Of a DNA stretch of 64,000 bases, positions 30,501 through 38,600 are shown piece by piece. The position numbers were made by a program, and so were the translations under genes. Numbering within the stretch: the first letter of the stretch is position 1; each line of letters opens with the position of its first letter. The DNA is from Sergeia podlipaevii (lineage: Eukaryota; Euglenozoa; Kinetoplastea; Trypanosomatida; Trypanosomatidae): contig JASANZ010002260.1 in the NCBI GenBank assembly GCA_030849805.1, positions 59,880 through 123,879 on the forward strand. Direction: 5' to 3'. Under the pieces are notes generated by a model. That model worked only from the letters and a program-made list of their open reading frames with translations. It had not been told where the DNA came from and did no database searches.

Positions 30501-31616
30501 TCTGCTCCCTCTGTCCACTTCGATCTCGTACACGGCACAAGTAGAGTCTACGCGAAACACGGCAAAGCGGCTGCTTTTGCGAGTGCCTGGAGCCGCACCA
30601 AGCCAGCATCCTCCACACAGTGCGAGCGACACATCGTTTGGTATGGCAGCAAAAACGACCACTTTGTCCTCCTGCAATGTACAGAAAAATACCCCATCTG
30701 GATACACGAGCGCTGCGAGCAACACACCATCAAAGCACTCAACGCATGCCTGAAGGCGGGGAGTGGCAAACACGACCAAGTTAAGTGGCTGACTCGTGAG
30801 CGAAATTTCGCAGCGGGAAAAACCCTGCTTGGTAGACCCTCCATTCACGTTGCAGCGAAAAACGAAGATGCTGTGGCGCGAAGAGAAGCAGGCCACAACG
30901 GTCACCGCCCCGCTGCTGTCGTGGCACGAGGCTGCAGCGCAAGACAGCTCCTGTACTTGTATTACCCCTGGAAAGTGCTGATGATCAGGCGACGTTTGAA
31001 CATCTTTCCAAACAGTTATCCCTGATGAAGTCATAGCAATGCACATTGCTTTGCTCTTGACGAACGCCCAAAGGTGCGTAGTGCCCCACTCGTAATCCGT
31101 TGTTTCCGGTTTTTCTCTTATGCGTGTGTAAAACCCCTGAGCGCTGCCTTCAGAAGGATCCGCAGTGAGATTCACTAAAGCTAAGTGGCCAGTTTTTGAG
31201 CCGATTGTGAGACTCGACGTGAACAATTCTACGCCCGCAATCAAGCTTTCGGTCGTAAAAACAATGTCTGTGTTGGTGGAGCGTTCCGGCGGCCCAGCCT
31301 GAACTCCTTCCAAATAGTCGAATATGCCACCCTTTTCTATACAACTCAGTTGAACGTACTCCTCATTTTGGCGAAAAAAGAAACAGCCAATGGGGAGTAG
31401 CTGGTTGTCCTCACGGTTGTAGCGAAACACAAGTGCGCGGAGAGAATCAAATGCGCACACCAATCCTGCGTCATTCGTAACAACTTTGCATTCACCATAC
31501 GAAGAGTGCGAAGGCAATGAAGACGAAACTCCGTCAGATGTTCTTAGCAGCACGCTACGGGGAACCCTACTCCTACTACCTTGTGTCACATCTACCAAAG
31601 CCACCGCAACGTTCAT
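27588..31616 (-). CDS. WDR7/rabconnectin-3-beta-like WD40 protein
   Basis: The protein is 1342 residues. The N-terminal half (to about residue 640) is built of irregular WD40-type blades with strands such as TGHLALVNL, ITVWKDVQ, GDVSVFLEGKHKVTVFSAHCGCVDSLFVV and GVIGNLWHLPT. The middle is helical (about 820-1190). The C-terminus returns to two WD blades, LAVGFVDGTVNVYSLKT and VAVAYSANNTSHDIAIVSAGMK-IRVWQ, and ends in a strand-rich segment. This split arrangement and the terminal sequence pattern match WDR7, the partner of DMXL proteins that regulates V-ATPase in animals. Homology is judged by eye, and a generic WD40 scaffold remains possible. No signal peptide or membrane segment was seen. 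Confidence 0.75.
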   Translation of the reverse strand: MNVAVALVDVTQGSRSRVPRSVLLRTSDGVSSSLPSHSSYGECKVVTNDAGLVCAFDSLRALVFRYNREDNQLLPIGCFFFRQNEEYVQLSCIEKGGIFDYLEGVQAGPPERSTNTDIVFTTESLIAGVELFTSSLTIGSKTGHLALVNLTADPSEGSAQGFYTRIREKPETTDYEWGTTHLWAFVKSKAMCIAMTSSGITVWKDVQTSPDHQHFPGVIQVQELSCAAASCHDSSGAVTVVACFSSRHSIFVFRCNVNGGSTKQGFSRCEISLTSQPLNLVVFATPRLQACVECFDGVLLAALVYPDGVFFCTLQEDKVVVFAAIPNDVSLALCGGCWLGAAPGTRKSSRFAVFRVDSTCAVYEIEVDRGSRAQISDIRPWDQFSTPFPSCGVMSVGNTKGILLSMQGTEALEGGCAGCAQVQTLHDAGSFFQPLTVVTPGLARTSSVVWLEVVTLGGACGFFALMSSGECYVVMYETPGQKQLVATVEDASAVSSCLVLLVNVRIQCILGFQNGDVSVFLEGKHKVTVFSAHCGCVDSLFVVPQDSSHYIAGGGGGSANDGAGVTSFVSVSTQLGAVCVHLGEQAEIVRTLSSPTQPLTRCFFDATREYMFVFSGVIGNLWHLPTCFLERTVEWPKQLDALSRYTVSEPDGNFRVDEKRCDNDILYGDAVAPATAYRSSLQIQRVQFNGVSYFGVCVDADRLIADLRIAAITDLSTPGTGASMSGAHSGLADGSEGRGTLPLLSSSDYQSALSLLLHCCEEPHTALPFCSATVNEALQCLSLDVAPAHPISSASSTFSSGSNFTVRCGSAARLTAAAALAALSDATTSGATATAATAMCSRLLRSAVEQCIGCGTGCLRCALCTVYFVGSGVLRPQTTSARWRLRRVLALVPSMAEVLAGFMDECEGQARKFDDRSTAALTEGNVCHGGDCGANAGQWWRCFRGAGRHAKQLSCTREAAVAMVLSMAGTYSGDIPCPDRSDGSSSGGIASVSAATTPTPRKADADVLVKVSRWLQLKILASVRAVVSDVRSEAVLSTATRTMLTGLTEGFQYVRHMPEAAGFVDALAKAAFGGKDAGATGTDYRGVDGATSTVCLNALKVIVSIDVPSFMKDFFARYYSTCRTWRPSLLLFLADLVREHSDAVYPALILVMEYLLNALDPHNPDKRERELCVAAATQLTRCAVAHFPNVSFQQHLQHLAVGFVDGTVNVYSLKTTALIASVKSGVGSSRGGSSEPIVAVAYSANNTSHDIAIVSAGMKEIRVWQAARSTGAFASFFTGTTLQFKATTSVDLPPVLADDDDLDQEERHMLLLRCCTLKWLSPHCVQLTSPWHGSMQVTLPAV

Positions 31617-31895
31617 TTTCTTTCATAAAGCTCTAAAGGGAAATAAAGGAAAAGAGAAAGATAAGCAATATAATGTAAGTGGTTTCAAGAGTGCTTAGAT
31701 CGGGATCCCTCCAAGTACTCAGTGGCAAACATCAGCAGGAATGAAAACGCAATCAATAAATACTTTTTTCGCTGTTGACCTGCAGAAAAATGCAAAAAAA
31801 AACTTCTCTCACTATGATAAACACTACCCACCCACAAGCAAAACAAAAAAGGAAGCCTAATGAGGTGGAGAAAAAGGTTGCCATTTTAGCAGTCA

Positions 31896-32597
31896 TCACT
31901 TCTTTTCCGAAAGAAGTGTCTGGATCTCTATAATCCTCTTCACCAAACGCGCCTTTTCTTCGGACTGATTTCCCACCTGCAGCAAAGCATCATCCAGTGC
32001 TTTATTCATTAAGTCGTTTTGTGCCGCTTCCTTGGAGCTCTTGGTGTACAAAATCGAGCTATTGCGTCGGCAGATGTCACTGAGTTTTGTAAAGCCTGAC
32101 AAGGAATCAACAATATTGTCAACAATCAGGGGTACCACTTCTAAAGAACTGCTTTCCGAAGAGGCGGATATAAACACAGTGTAGTCAACTTTCAAGGTGG
32201 CAGCCCCTTGTGGGGACTGATCCGACGTCATAAGAAGAAGAAGCGTGGGGTAGCTACTGGAACCCAAAGAACCATTTTCGCTGGTTTGAGGGGAAAGAAG
32301 AACTGAATCATTCCATGACAACTTATGCACTGGAGATTTTGAAATAGAAAGAAACCCAATATGATACATCTCCTTTGATACTGGAACTGAGGAAGAAGCC
32401 GGCGCAGCGCCGACAATGACAGCTTCAACCTTCTCAACACTTTCTGAAGAGTCGGTTACCACAGTGCGCACCTCATGATGTCCATATAAATTAAATACAT
32501 ACTTGGTGCTTGGTTGACAGTTATACGCCGCGTTCAAAAGATATGACAGTGCTACGCCGCTGATATGCACTTCGCAAATTGGTTTGTGTGCACTCAT
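31896..32597 (-). CDS. Abraxas/FAM175-like MPN-domain candidate (no JAMM motif)
   Basis: The protein is 233 residues. The order of elements parallels Abraxas-type scaffolds of BRCC36 deubiquitinase complexes: an N-terminal VHISGVALSYLLNAA strand-helix, a central GFLSISKS strand, TLLLLMTSD strand, then YTVFIS and a SLEVVPLIVDNI segment near residues 151-162. A C-terminal coiled coil (LDDALLQVG...LVKRIIEIQTLLSEKK) follows. The metal-binding JAMM residues (HxH...D) are absent, as in Abraxas, so it would be a scaffold and not an enzyme. Sequence identity is low and the call is an inference; an unrelated kinetoplastid protein is the alternative. The gaps on either side are short (279 and 332 bp). 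Confidence 0.6.
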   Translation of the reverse strand: MSAHKPICEVHISGVALSYLLNAAYNCQPSTKYVFNLYGHHEVRTVVTDSSESVEKVEAVIVGAAPASSSVPVSKEMYHIGFLSISKSPVHKLSWNDSVLLSPQTSENGSLGSSSYPTLLLLMTSDQSPQGAATLKVDYTVFISASSESSSLEVVPLIVDNIVDSLSGFTKLSDICRRNSSILYTKSSKEAAQNDLMNKALDDALLQVGNQSEEKARLVKRIIEIQTLLSEKK

Positions 32598-32929
32598 CGC
32601 AAGAAAGAACTATAAAGGTAAGAAAAATAGTTCTTTCGTTCCTTGCAGCTAAAATCGTATATATATAAGAAGAGAAAGGAACAGAAAAAAAAAATGCTAT
32701 ATATGTATGCAAGCAAAGAATGATAGTACCATGTATGACTAGTGCTTGCACTTGCACATGACTTTAAATGTTCCTGTTGGTAAACGCAATAGTTAAGTAA
32801 AAATATTTTAAAATGCCTATAAATATAATTATACTCAAATATTTTTTGTGTGCGCACACGGTACTACATGATATCAGTGATTTCTCGCTGTAAGCACGTC
32901 AACGGAGAAAAAGAAGAGAACATTGTGGA
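32598..32929. other. Intergenic spacer
   Basis: AT-rich UTR and splice sequence (purine run about 32676-32694). Nothing else was seen. Confidence 0.6.
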
Positions 32930-33820
32930 TCACAACTTATGCGGTCCAGTAACGCATCCGGGGATCTTGACAAAGTCATCAAACTCCAAGCACTTCTTGT
33001 CAGGGCAGCACTTCCAGTACTTATAGGTATCCCAAAAGACCGGGCCGCCAGTGTGATAGTGGCACGCGGTGTCATTGTTCTCTGCAACAACAAACTCTTT
33101 TGTGCACCCAAAGTTGCGGCATCTAGCTTTACCATCAATAATTTCTTGAGGGAGATTTTGAGTGAACATCGCCTCTTCAAATTCCCGTGGTCCTGTCTTT
33201 CGAGGACCACTGGCGTCAACAGCACAACCGTCGGTGTGCCGTGCGACCTGTTGATCAGTAAGCGGTTGATTGGTAATTTCTTCCTTGTGAAATACGACCC
33301 TGTTCTTGACATCGTGGCGACGTACTTGGCATGTAGGAATCTTTTGGAATGCCTCCCAATCAAATGCCTTCTTGTCGGGACAGCAAGCCCAGTGCTTCTC
33401 AAGATCGTGAAATACGGGTCCCAACGCATGACAGTGACAAGCAGTGTCATTGTTTTCTTCCTCTAAAAAGTACTTTCCGCAGCCGTAGTTGGTGCACAGT
33501 AGCTCCCCTTCGCGAGCCTGTCGAGTAACAGATGCCAGCTTATGCAGAAAATAAATGTCATTATATTCGCGTACTTGCTTGCTGATGGCTTCCTTGTTGC
33601 CAAGAACAATACCTCCACATTTCATCTCAAGTTCGTCTGCATTTAACACATTTTCAGGAAACTTACCATTGTAAGTCTTGACAAAAAACTCACAAAGACG
33701 GCTGCACGGGCCCTCGAACCAAGAGTTGGGAATATCAATCTTCAGTTTAAATGGATTCTCTACGGTGCGTACTGTTGCACCGATTGAGTCTTTTCCGTCA
33801 TAAACAAAGTAAACCTTCAT
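32930..33820 (-). CDS. CHORD-domain zinc-binding protein
   Basis: The protein is 296 residues from the ATG at 33818-33820. Two CHORD modules are clear, each with the full Cys/His set: the first starts CTNYGCGKYF and includes NNDTACHCHALGPVFHD and WACCPDKK; the second starts CRNFGCTKEF and includes NNDTACHYHTGGPVFWD and WKCCPDKK. CHORD proteins (RAR1, CHORDC1/morgana) bind HSP90 with SGT1 and act as co-chaperones. The usual C-terminal CS domain is missing. Instead the N-terminal 95 residues (MKVYFVYDGKDS, LCEFFVKTYNGKFPE) look like a ubiquitin-like beta-grasp fold. The ATG at 33937 would add 39 unrelated residues and is not used. Confidence 0.92.
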   Translation of the reverse strand: MKVYFVYDGKDSIGATVRTVENPFKLKIDIPNSWFEGPCSRLCEFFVKTYNGKFPENVLNADELEMKCGGIVLGNKEAISKQVREYNDIYFLHKLASVTRQAREGELLCTNYGCGKYFLEEENNDTACHCHALGPVFHDLEKHWACCPDKKAFDWEAFQKIPTCQVRRHDVKNRVVFHKEEITNQPLTDQQVARHTDGCAVDASGPRKTGPREFEEAMFTQNLPQEIIDGKARCRNFGCTKEFVVAENNDTACHYHTGGPVFWDTYKYWKCCPDKKCLEFDDFVKIPGCVTGPHKL

Positions 33821-34151
33821 ATCGCAGAAGCTTTTACAACTTGCTAACTCAATATGTATAGTGATGATCAGTTGCTGTGTGCAGCTGCTCCCGAAAATAC
33901 ATTGCAAAACAAATTTAAGCGGCAAAAGTTTCACCACAAAGCAATATAGCAGAAAAAAAGAATTTTGAACGAAGAGAAAAAAGTAATTACTTCATTTCTT
34001 TTGTTTTCAAGATAATATCATATCGCTCAGCAAAATGTTGGCAAGTGTATTCATTTTCTAAAAGGAAGCGCATATAATTATGAAAATTGGCATAAGAATA
34101 CTTCGTTTTGTGCAACAACCTGCTTTTTACAAAGATAACATGTGCGTATAT
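33821..34151. other. Intergenic spacer
   Basis: AT-rich, with the CHORD gene's likely splice tract at 33951-33983. Nothing else was seen. Confidence 0.6.
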
Positions 34152-34865
34152 CTACAAATTGAGAAGAACAACACATTTGCTGAGTGAGGTGTGGTCCAGA
34201 ATATCGTTACAAACCTCAAAAGACGCTCCACCAAATATCGCCACATATGAAAAAGTTCCCTCACGCTTGGACGTAACAATTCCTTGTGGTGTCTTCACAA
34301 TCTTTCTTCCACTGCCAATCGCTTTGAGCTTTTCGCACAACAGCTCAAAGCTTTCTCTTTTTGCTTCATCGCTATGCACCGCTACTGCCTTTCGCGACAG
34401 CGTGCTGGAGATTTGTAGACCAAAAGTAGAAATGCTCTTTGCGTGACAAATTTCACGGAGACAAGTAAAAAGCATCCTTTTTAGCGCCTCGTGAGTGTCT
34501 ATGACTATCTTTTTTGAGTGCAACGCCTGTTGCTGGATCACACTGTCAACAATTCCACGTGCAAAATGGGAAAAGCACGGCCATTTTTCCATGGCAAACA
34601 CGACGCAAAGCATGTTCTGATTGCACCAAAAGAAGAGATGTGAGTGTGTTTTCGGTGCTACACCATCAACTCCCCAGTGAAATCCACAGCCCGTGGATTG
34701 GTCAATGAATGCACTGCTATTTGAAGATGACCATTGCAAAAAAATGGTGTGGCACAATACCGCCAAGGCATCTTTCCCTTTCCAGTTACCAGATAACTTG
34801 TTCAACTTGTTGGAATACAGGTGAAAGCCATTTGTGGCGTCCACAACTATAAAAGGAGTGCTCAT
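34152..34865 (-). CDS. Protein of unknown function (possible longin-like N-terminus)
   Basis: The 237-residue protein is not recognised. The N-terminal 110 residues alternate strands and helices: FIVVDATNGFHLYSNKL, then DALAVLCHTIFLQWSS, LCVVFAME and a helix HFARGIVDSVIQQ. The opening 'hydrophobic strand, D/N-G turn, LYS' and later long helix recall longin domains of trafficking proteins, but without a diagnostic motif. The C-terminal half has AVAVHSDEAKRESFELLCEKLKAIG and GTFSYVAIFGG. No membrane segment or signal was seen. It has a coding composition unlike the T-rich spacers, and its stop and start sit neatly in the gene array, so I think it is real. Confidence 0.65.
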   Translation of the reverse strand: MSTPFIVVDATNGFHLYSNKLNKLSGNWKGKDALAVLCHTIFLQWSSSNSSAFIDQSTGCGFHWGVDGVAPKTHSHLFFWCNQNMLCVVFAMEKWPCFSHFARGIVDSVIQQQALHSKKIVIDTHEALKRMLFTCLREICHAKSISTFGLQISSTLSRKAVAVHSDEAKRESFELLCEKLKAIGSGRKIVKTPQGIVTSKREGTFSYVAIFGGASFEVCNDILDHTSLSKCVVLLNL

Positions 34866-35658
34866 GTAACATCTTTAATATGAGCGAGAAAGAAAAGCAG
34901 CAAATTTTAGGAGATGAAGAGAAAAGCAATGCGCAAAACACAAAGGTGGGGGTGGCGGGCGGCTCGCTTGCTTAGGCGCCACTGGCGCTGGGCGGAAGTG
35001 GGCCAACCCCCCCCCCCCGGGGGGCTGCCCTGCCGAGGATTGGGGACGCCTGGCTCGCGTGCGCGCCGCTGCCCCGCGGCCCAGAAAGAGGCACCAGCCC
35101 CAGCAACTTCCGAATGGCGATCGTCAGGGCTATAAACGGCCATTGAGTGGTGCGGAAGTACACACTCTGCTATTTTACAACGAGCTGCTGAGTATCTAAT
35201 TGGGCAAAGCTAAACAAAAAGACAGAAAATGAGGAGGAGCGGAGAAAAGAAAAGATGAAAAAAATACCGAAGGCGAGTGGATACATCAGTACAGGAAACA
35301 AAGGAAGGAATTTCAACAACAGGAAAAAAAGCAACGTATTATTCTTTTTCTTTTTATCGAAAATGTAGTGCTTTTATCGCGTTTGCATACCACTCAGCCA
35401 AGTGACATAAAACAAAAACCGTACATATATATTGCAGAAGCCTTAGCACACACCATATAGTACCAAATTACACCAAAATGAGCATCTGATTTCACATATA
35501 GATATTCCGCATGCGAATAGCTGTTATGTTGCAATCAATTGGAAATAATAAACAAAGAATGTATGTGATACCTCGGCATTGTCACTCTAGTACACTACAT
35601 ACCTTGTCAGCGTGTGAAGGCATACTTTACCCTCTCAATCCCTTTGCAGACTTCACCT
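34866..35658. other. Intergenic spacer containing a GC-rich island
   Basis: AT-rich except for the island at about 34941-35160, listed separately. The rest holds the splice tract of the gene at 34152-34865 and the 3' UTR of the ABC transporter. Confidence 0.65.
34941..35160. other. GC-rich island of unknown nature with hairpin potential
   Basis: About 220 bp of very GC-rich DNA inside an AT-rich spacer, including C12 directly followed by G6 (35007-35024). At its right end CTTCCGAATGGC (35107-35118) is complementary to GCCATT (35139-35144) and CGGAAG (35153-35158), giving a bulged 12-bp stem. All frames are partly open because of composition and none has protein-like sequence. It could be a retroposon remnant, a structured RNA or inserted foreign DNA; I cannot decide. 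Confidence 0.6.
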
Positions 35659-38600
35659 TTACAAGTACGACTGAAGATCCTGCAGACTACCAACTTGCTC
35701 CTTCGTAAGGCTGGCCACGCACTTGCCCTTCTCAATGACCAGTACTCGGTCACACAACGCGAGAATTGTTTCTAGGCGATGCGCTATGAGAAGCACACCA
35801 CAAGGAGGACTCGAAACCTCCTTTCTGTTCCTATCGTGTGGACTTAGCGGAGAACGTCGCTGTAGCATTTCCTCCTTGATGACTTTCTGTATAAGGGCAT
35901 CGGTTCGCGCGTCCACCTTGGAGCTGACCTCATCCAATAGTACCACCTTGGGTCGTCTTAGAAGTGAACGGGCAAGGCACAGAAGCTGGCGCTGTCCTGC
36001 GGAAAGATTGGCGCCACCAGCCTGCACATAGTGATTGAGTATCTCCTCTGCTACATTTATACTGGATTCACCGGAAGCCCCCGGGCTCAGAGGGTTATCA
36101 CTATACAGTGTGCTTGTTGTTGTTGTTTCTACCGCCGCTGTTGGTCCCCCTGCTGACGGTGTTGCGCTCAGTGTCGGAGCACCGCTGTGTTCTGCCTCGG
36201 AGGATGCCACCTTACTCTGAGTGCAGCTTCCTGGAAAAGCTGATGAAGTGAACTGTGGAGAAGCTGCAGTGCCAGTTGGCGACCACGGGGACAGCAACAG
36301 CTCATCCAGCGACACCTTCTGCAGAACGCTCCATAGCATGGCATCGTCAAATTCGGCAGCCTCTTCATCAGTTAGCCCAAGCAGCAAGTTGCTCTTGCAC
36401 GTGCCTTGAAGAAGCAGGGGCTCCTGAGAAACGAGTTCAAAGTAGCCGCGACGCATCTCGCGCGCCGAGAGGCCAAGCGCATTTGAAAGTTGCACAGGCG
36501 ACGCCGATGCCCTGTCGTCTGCTCCATCATCATCACCACCACCACTACAAACAGGGCGAGACTGAACAAGAATCTCTCCGCAGAGAACATCCATGAGACG
36601 AAGCAGCGCATTGAAGATGGATGATTTGCCGTTGCCAGTGCGTCCAATGAGGCCAATGCATTCTCCAGAGCGTAGAGAGAACGTCACATCCCTCAAGACC
36701 CACGGCAGATGTGGCTGGTACTTGCCGCTCAAGTGCCGCACCTCCAGCAGCGGGAGAGACAGCGTGGGCGGTTCAAGTGCCAAGGGTTTTAGCACAGGCC
36801 TCTCTACATCCTCTATATTGTTGCCACTAGCAGATGAGACAGGTGGGAGCAGCTTGGTAGGGTCAGCATCCACTTCCTGCGGCACATCCCGTAAGACTGT
36901 GAGTAGCTGCTCGCAGCTAACGTACTGATTCTGGAACATGCCCATGCGCCGGCATAGCATAGAAAGCGCACGCGCCGCACTCATGCTGGAGATGATGCTA
37001 AGCCCCGCAAAGGCTGCACTCGCCGTCACCGCGTCCGAGTCCACGCGTACGCCGCCGCGAGTCTTGATGAGAGTGCCACTTCTGTCGCTGAGGCAGGCGT
37101 TGCACACGGCAAGGATAGCTAGCGTAGCCGTTATGACCAATGAAACAAGCTCAAGGCGCAGGGCAACCCAGCGATCGGCGGCGAGGCCCACGTTCGCTGC
37201 CACGTGTACCGCATCTAGTGCATTATCCATCTCCTGCTGAATCACCTCCAGCAAGAAAGGCCCATATGCGCGAACCGTCACGGCCCCTTTCACCGCCTCC
37301 TTCAGAACGTCTACTGACCTGCTGTGAAGCTTGCCTTCAAGCGACCGCACCTGCTTTGTGAGCACCAAGAAGCGCAGCGTCAGGTGGTAAAAGAGAAGAA
37401 TAGAAAAGGGCACCACAACGACAAACCCCGCGTACCGTGCAGCGTTGAAGCAGTTGACAGCAAGGAGCTGAAGAGCGCTAATAAAAATAAGTTGAATGGA
37501 CTCACCAAGCAGTCTGTCGACCACCTCTTGATCGCGACCTAGTATGTTCAGCAGCCCGCTGAGTGGCACACGGTCAAAATAGGACACAGGAGCACGGAAA
37601 AGGGTGCCAACAACGCTGAGCTGCAGGGTATCAGCAATCTTCTGATACATGCCGTAGAACTTGCGGGTGCGAAGAAAAGAAAACAATGCGGCGGTTATGC
37701 CAATGGCAGCGTAAAGCACAAGAAACTGCGACGTCGCGTTGTTGAGCGAGTACAGGTACTTGAGTGCGACAGCGTATTTGCTTGGGGGTGGAGGTGGGGG
37801 CTGCTCCTTTGCCAAGTAGGACTTGGCAACGTTGTAGAGGCGCCGCAGGTGATGCAGGGTGCTGCCACTCAGTGTACTATCGTCGTACACCTCGCGCTGG
37901 AAGGAGAGCCAGATGCCCATCCAGTTGTCCATGAAAATGCGGAGGGCCTCCATGAGTATGCTGGTAAGCAGCACCACAAGAACTTTCCGCCACCCTGCAA
38001 ACTCAATAAAAAGGGTGTAAAGATCCTGGCGGCTTGGAAACAACGTGAAGTGCTTCTTATGGCCCACCCCCACGAGTAGCTTGCGTCGTATTTCTTCCTC
38101 CTCCATTGCACTCAGACCCAATCCGGCAGCCTCTTTGTTCTTACTAGTGGCGCTATCCTTATCTACTTCACTCTCACTCGCCGAGTCATCGCCATGCACG
38201 CGTGGGAACTCCACTGCCACGGCAGCCTCCTCCTCGTGAGCCCGCTTCACGCTCAGCTCATCATTTTTCTGTGCCAAGGCCAGACGTTGCACCTTCGCGT
38301 CCCGCGAGGAGGCCGACGTTGCCTTCCAAGAAGCCTTCTTTGCTCTGACATCGTGCGCCGAGGTCGGTGTGCATTCTTGGACCTCCTCTACCGTCCCGTC
38401 AGGTAGTATTTGCAGCACACGGTCGGGCATCAATAGATCAATCCCCACATGGGTTGCAAAGATGACAGTCTTCTTCTTCTTCCTCTCCTTCTCTCTCTTG
38501 CAATTCCTCGTTCGATCAGAAAGGAGTACTGCGCGCTCTTCATTCACATCATCGTCGCCCTTGTCATTCCTCACTTCATCGCCATTGTCATCATCGTTCC

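Noticed and set aside
34907..35163. Overlapping ORFs in the GC island on both strands
   Set aside because: Several frames are open at once because of GC content, and none gives protein-like sequence.
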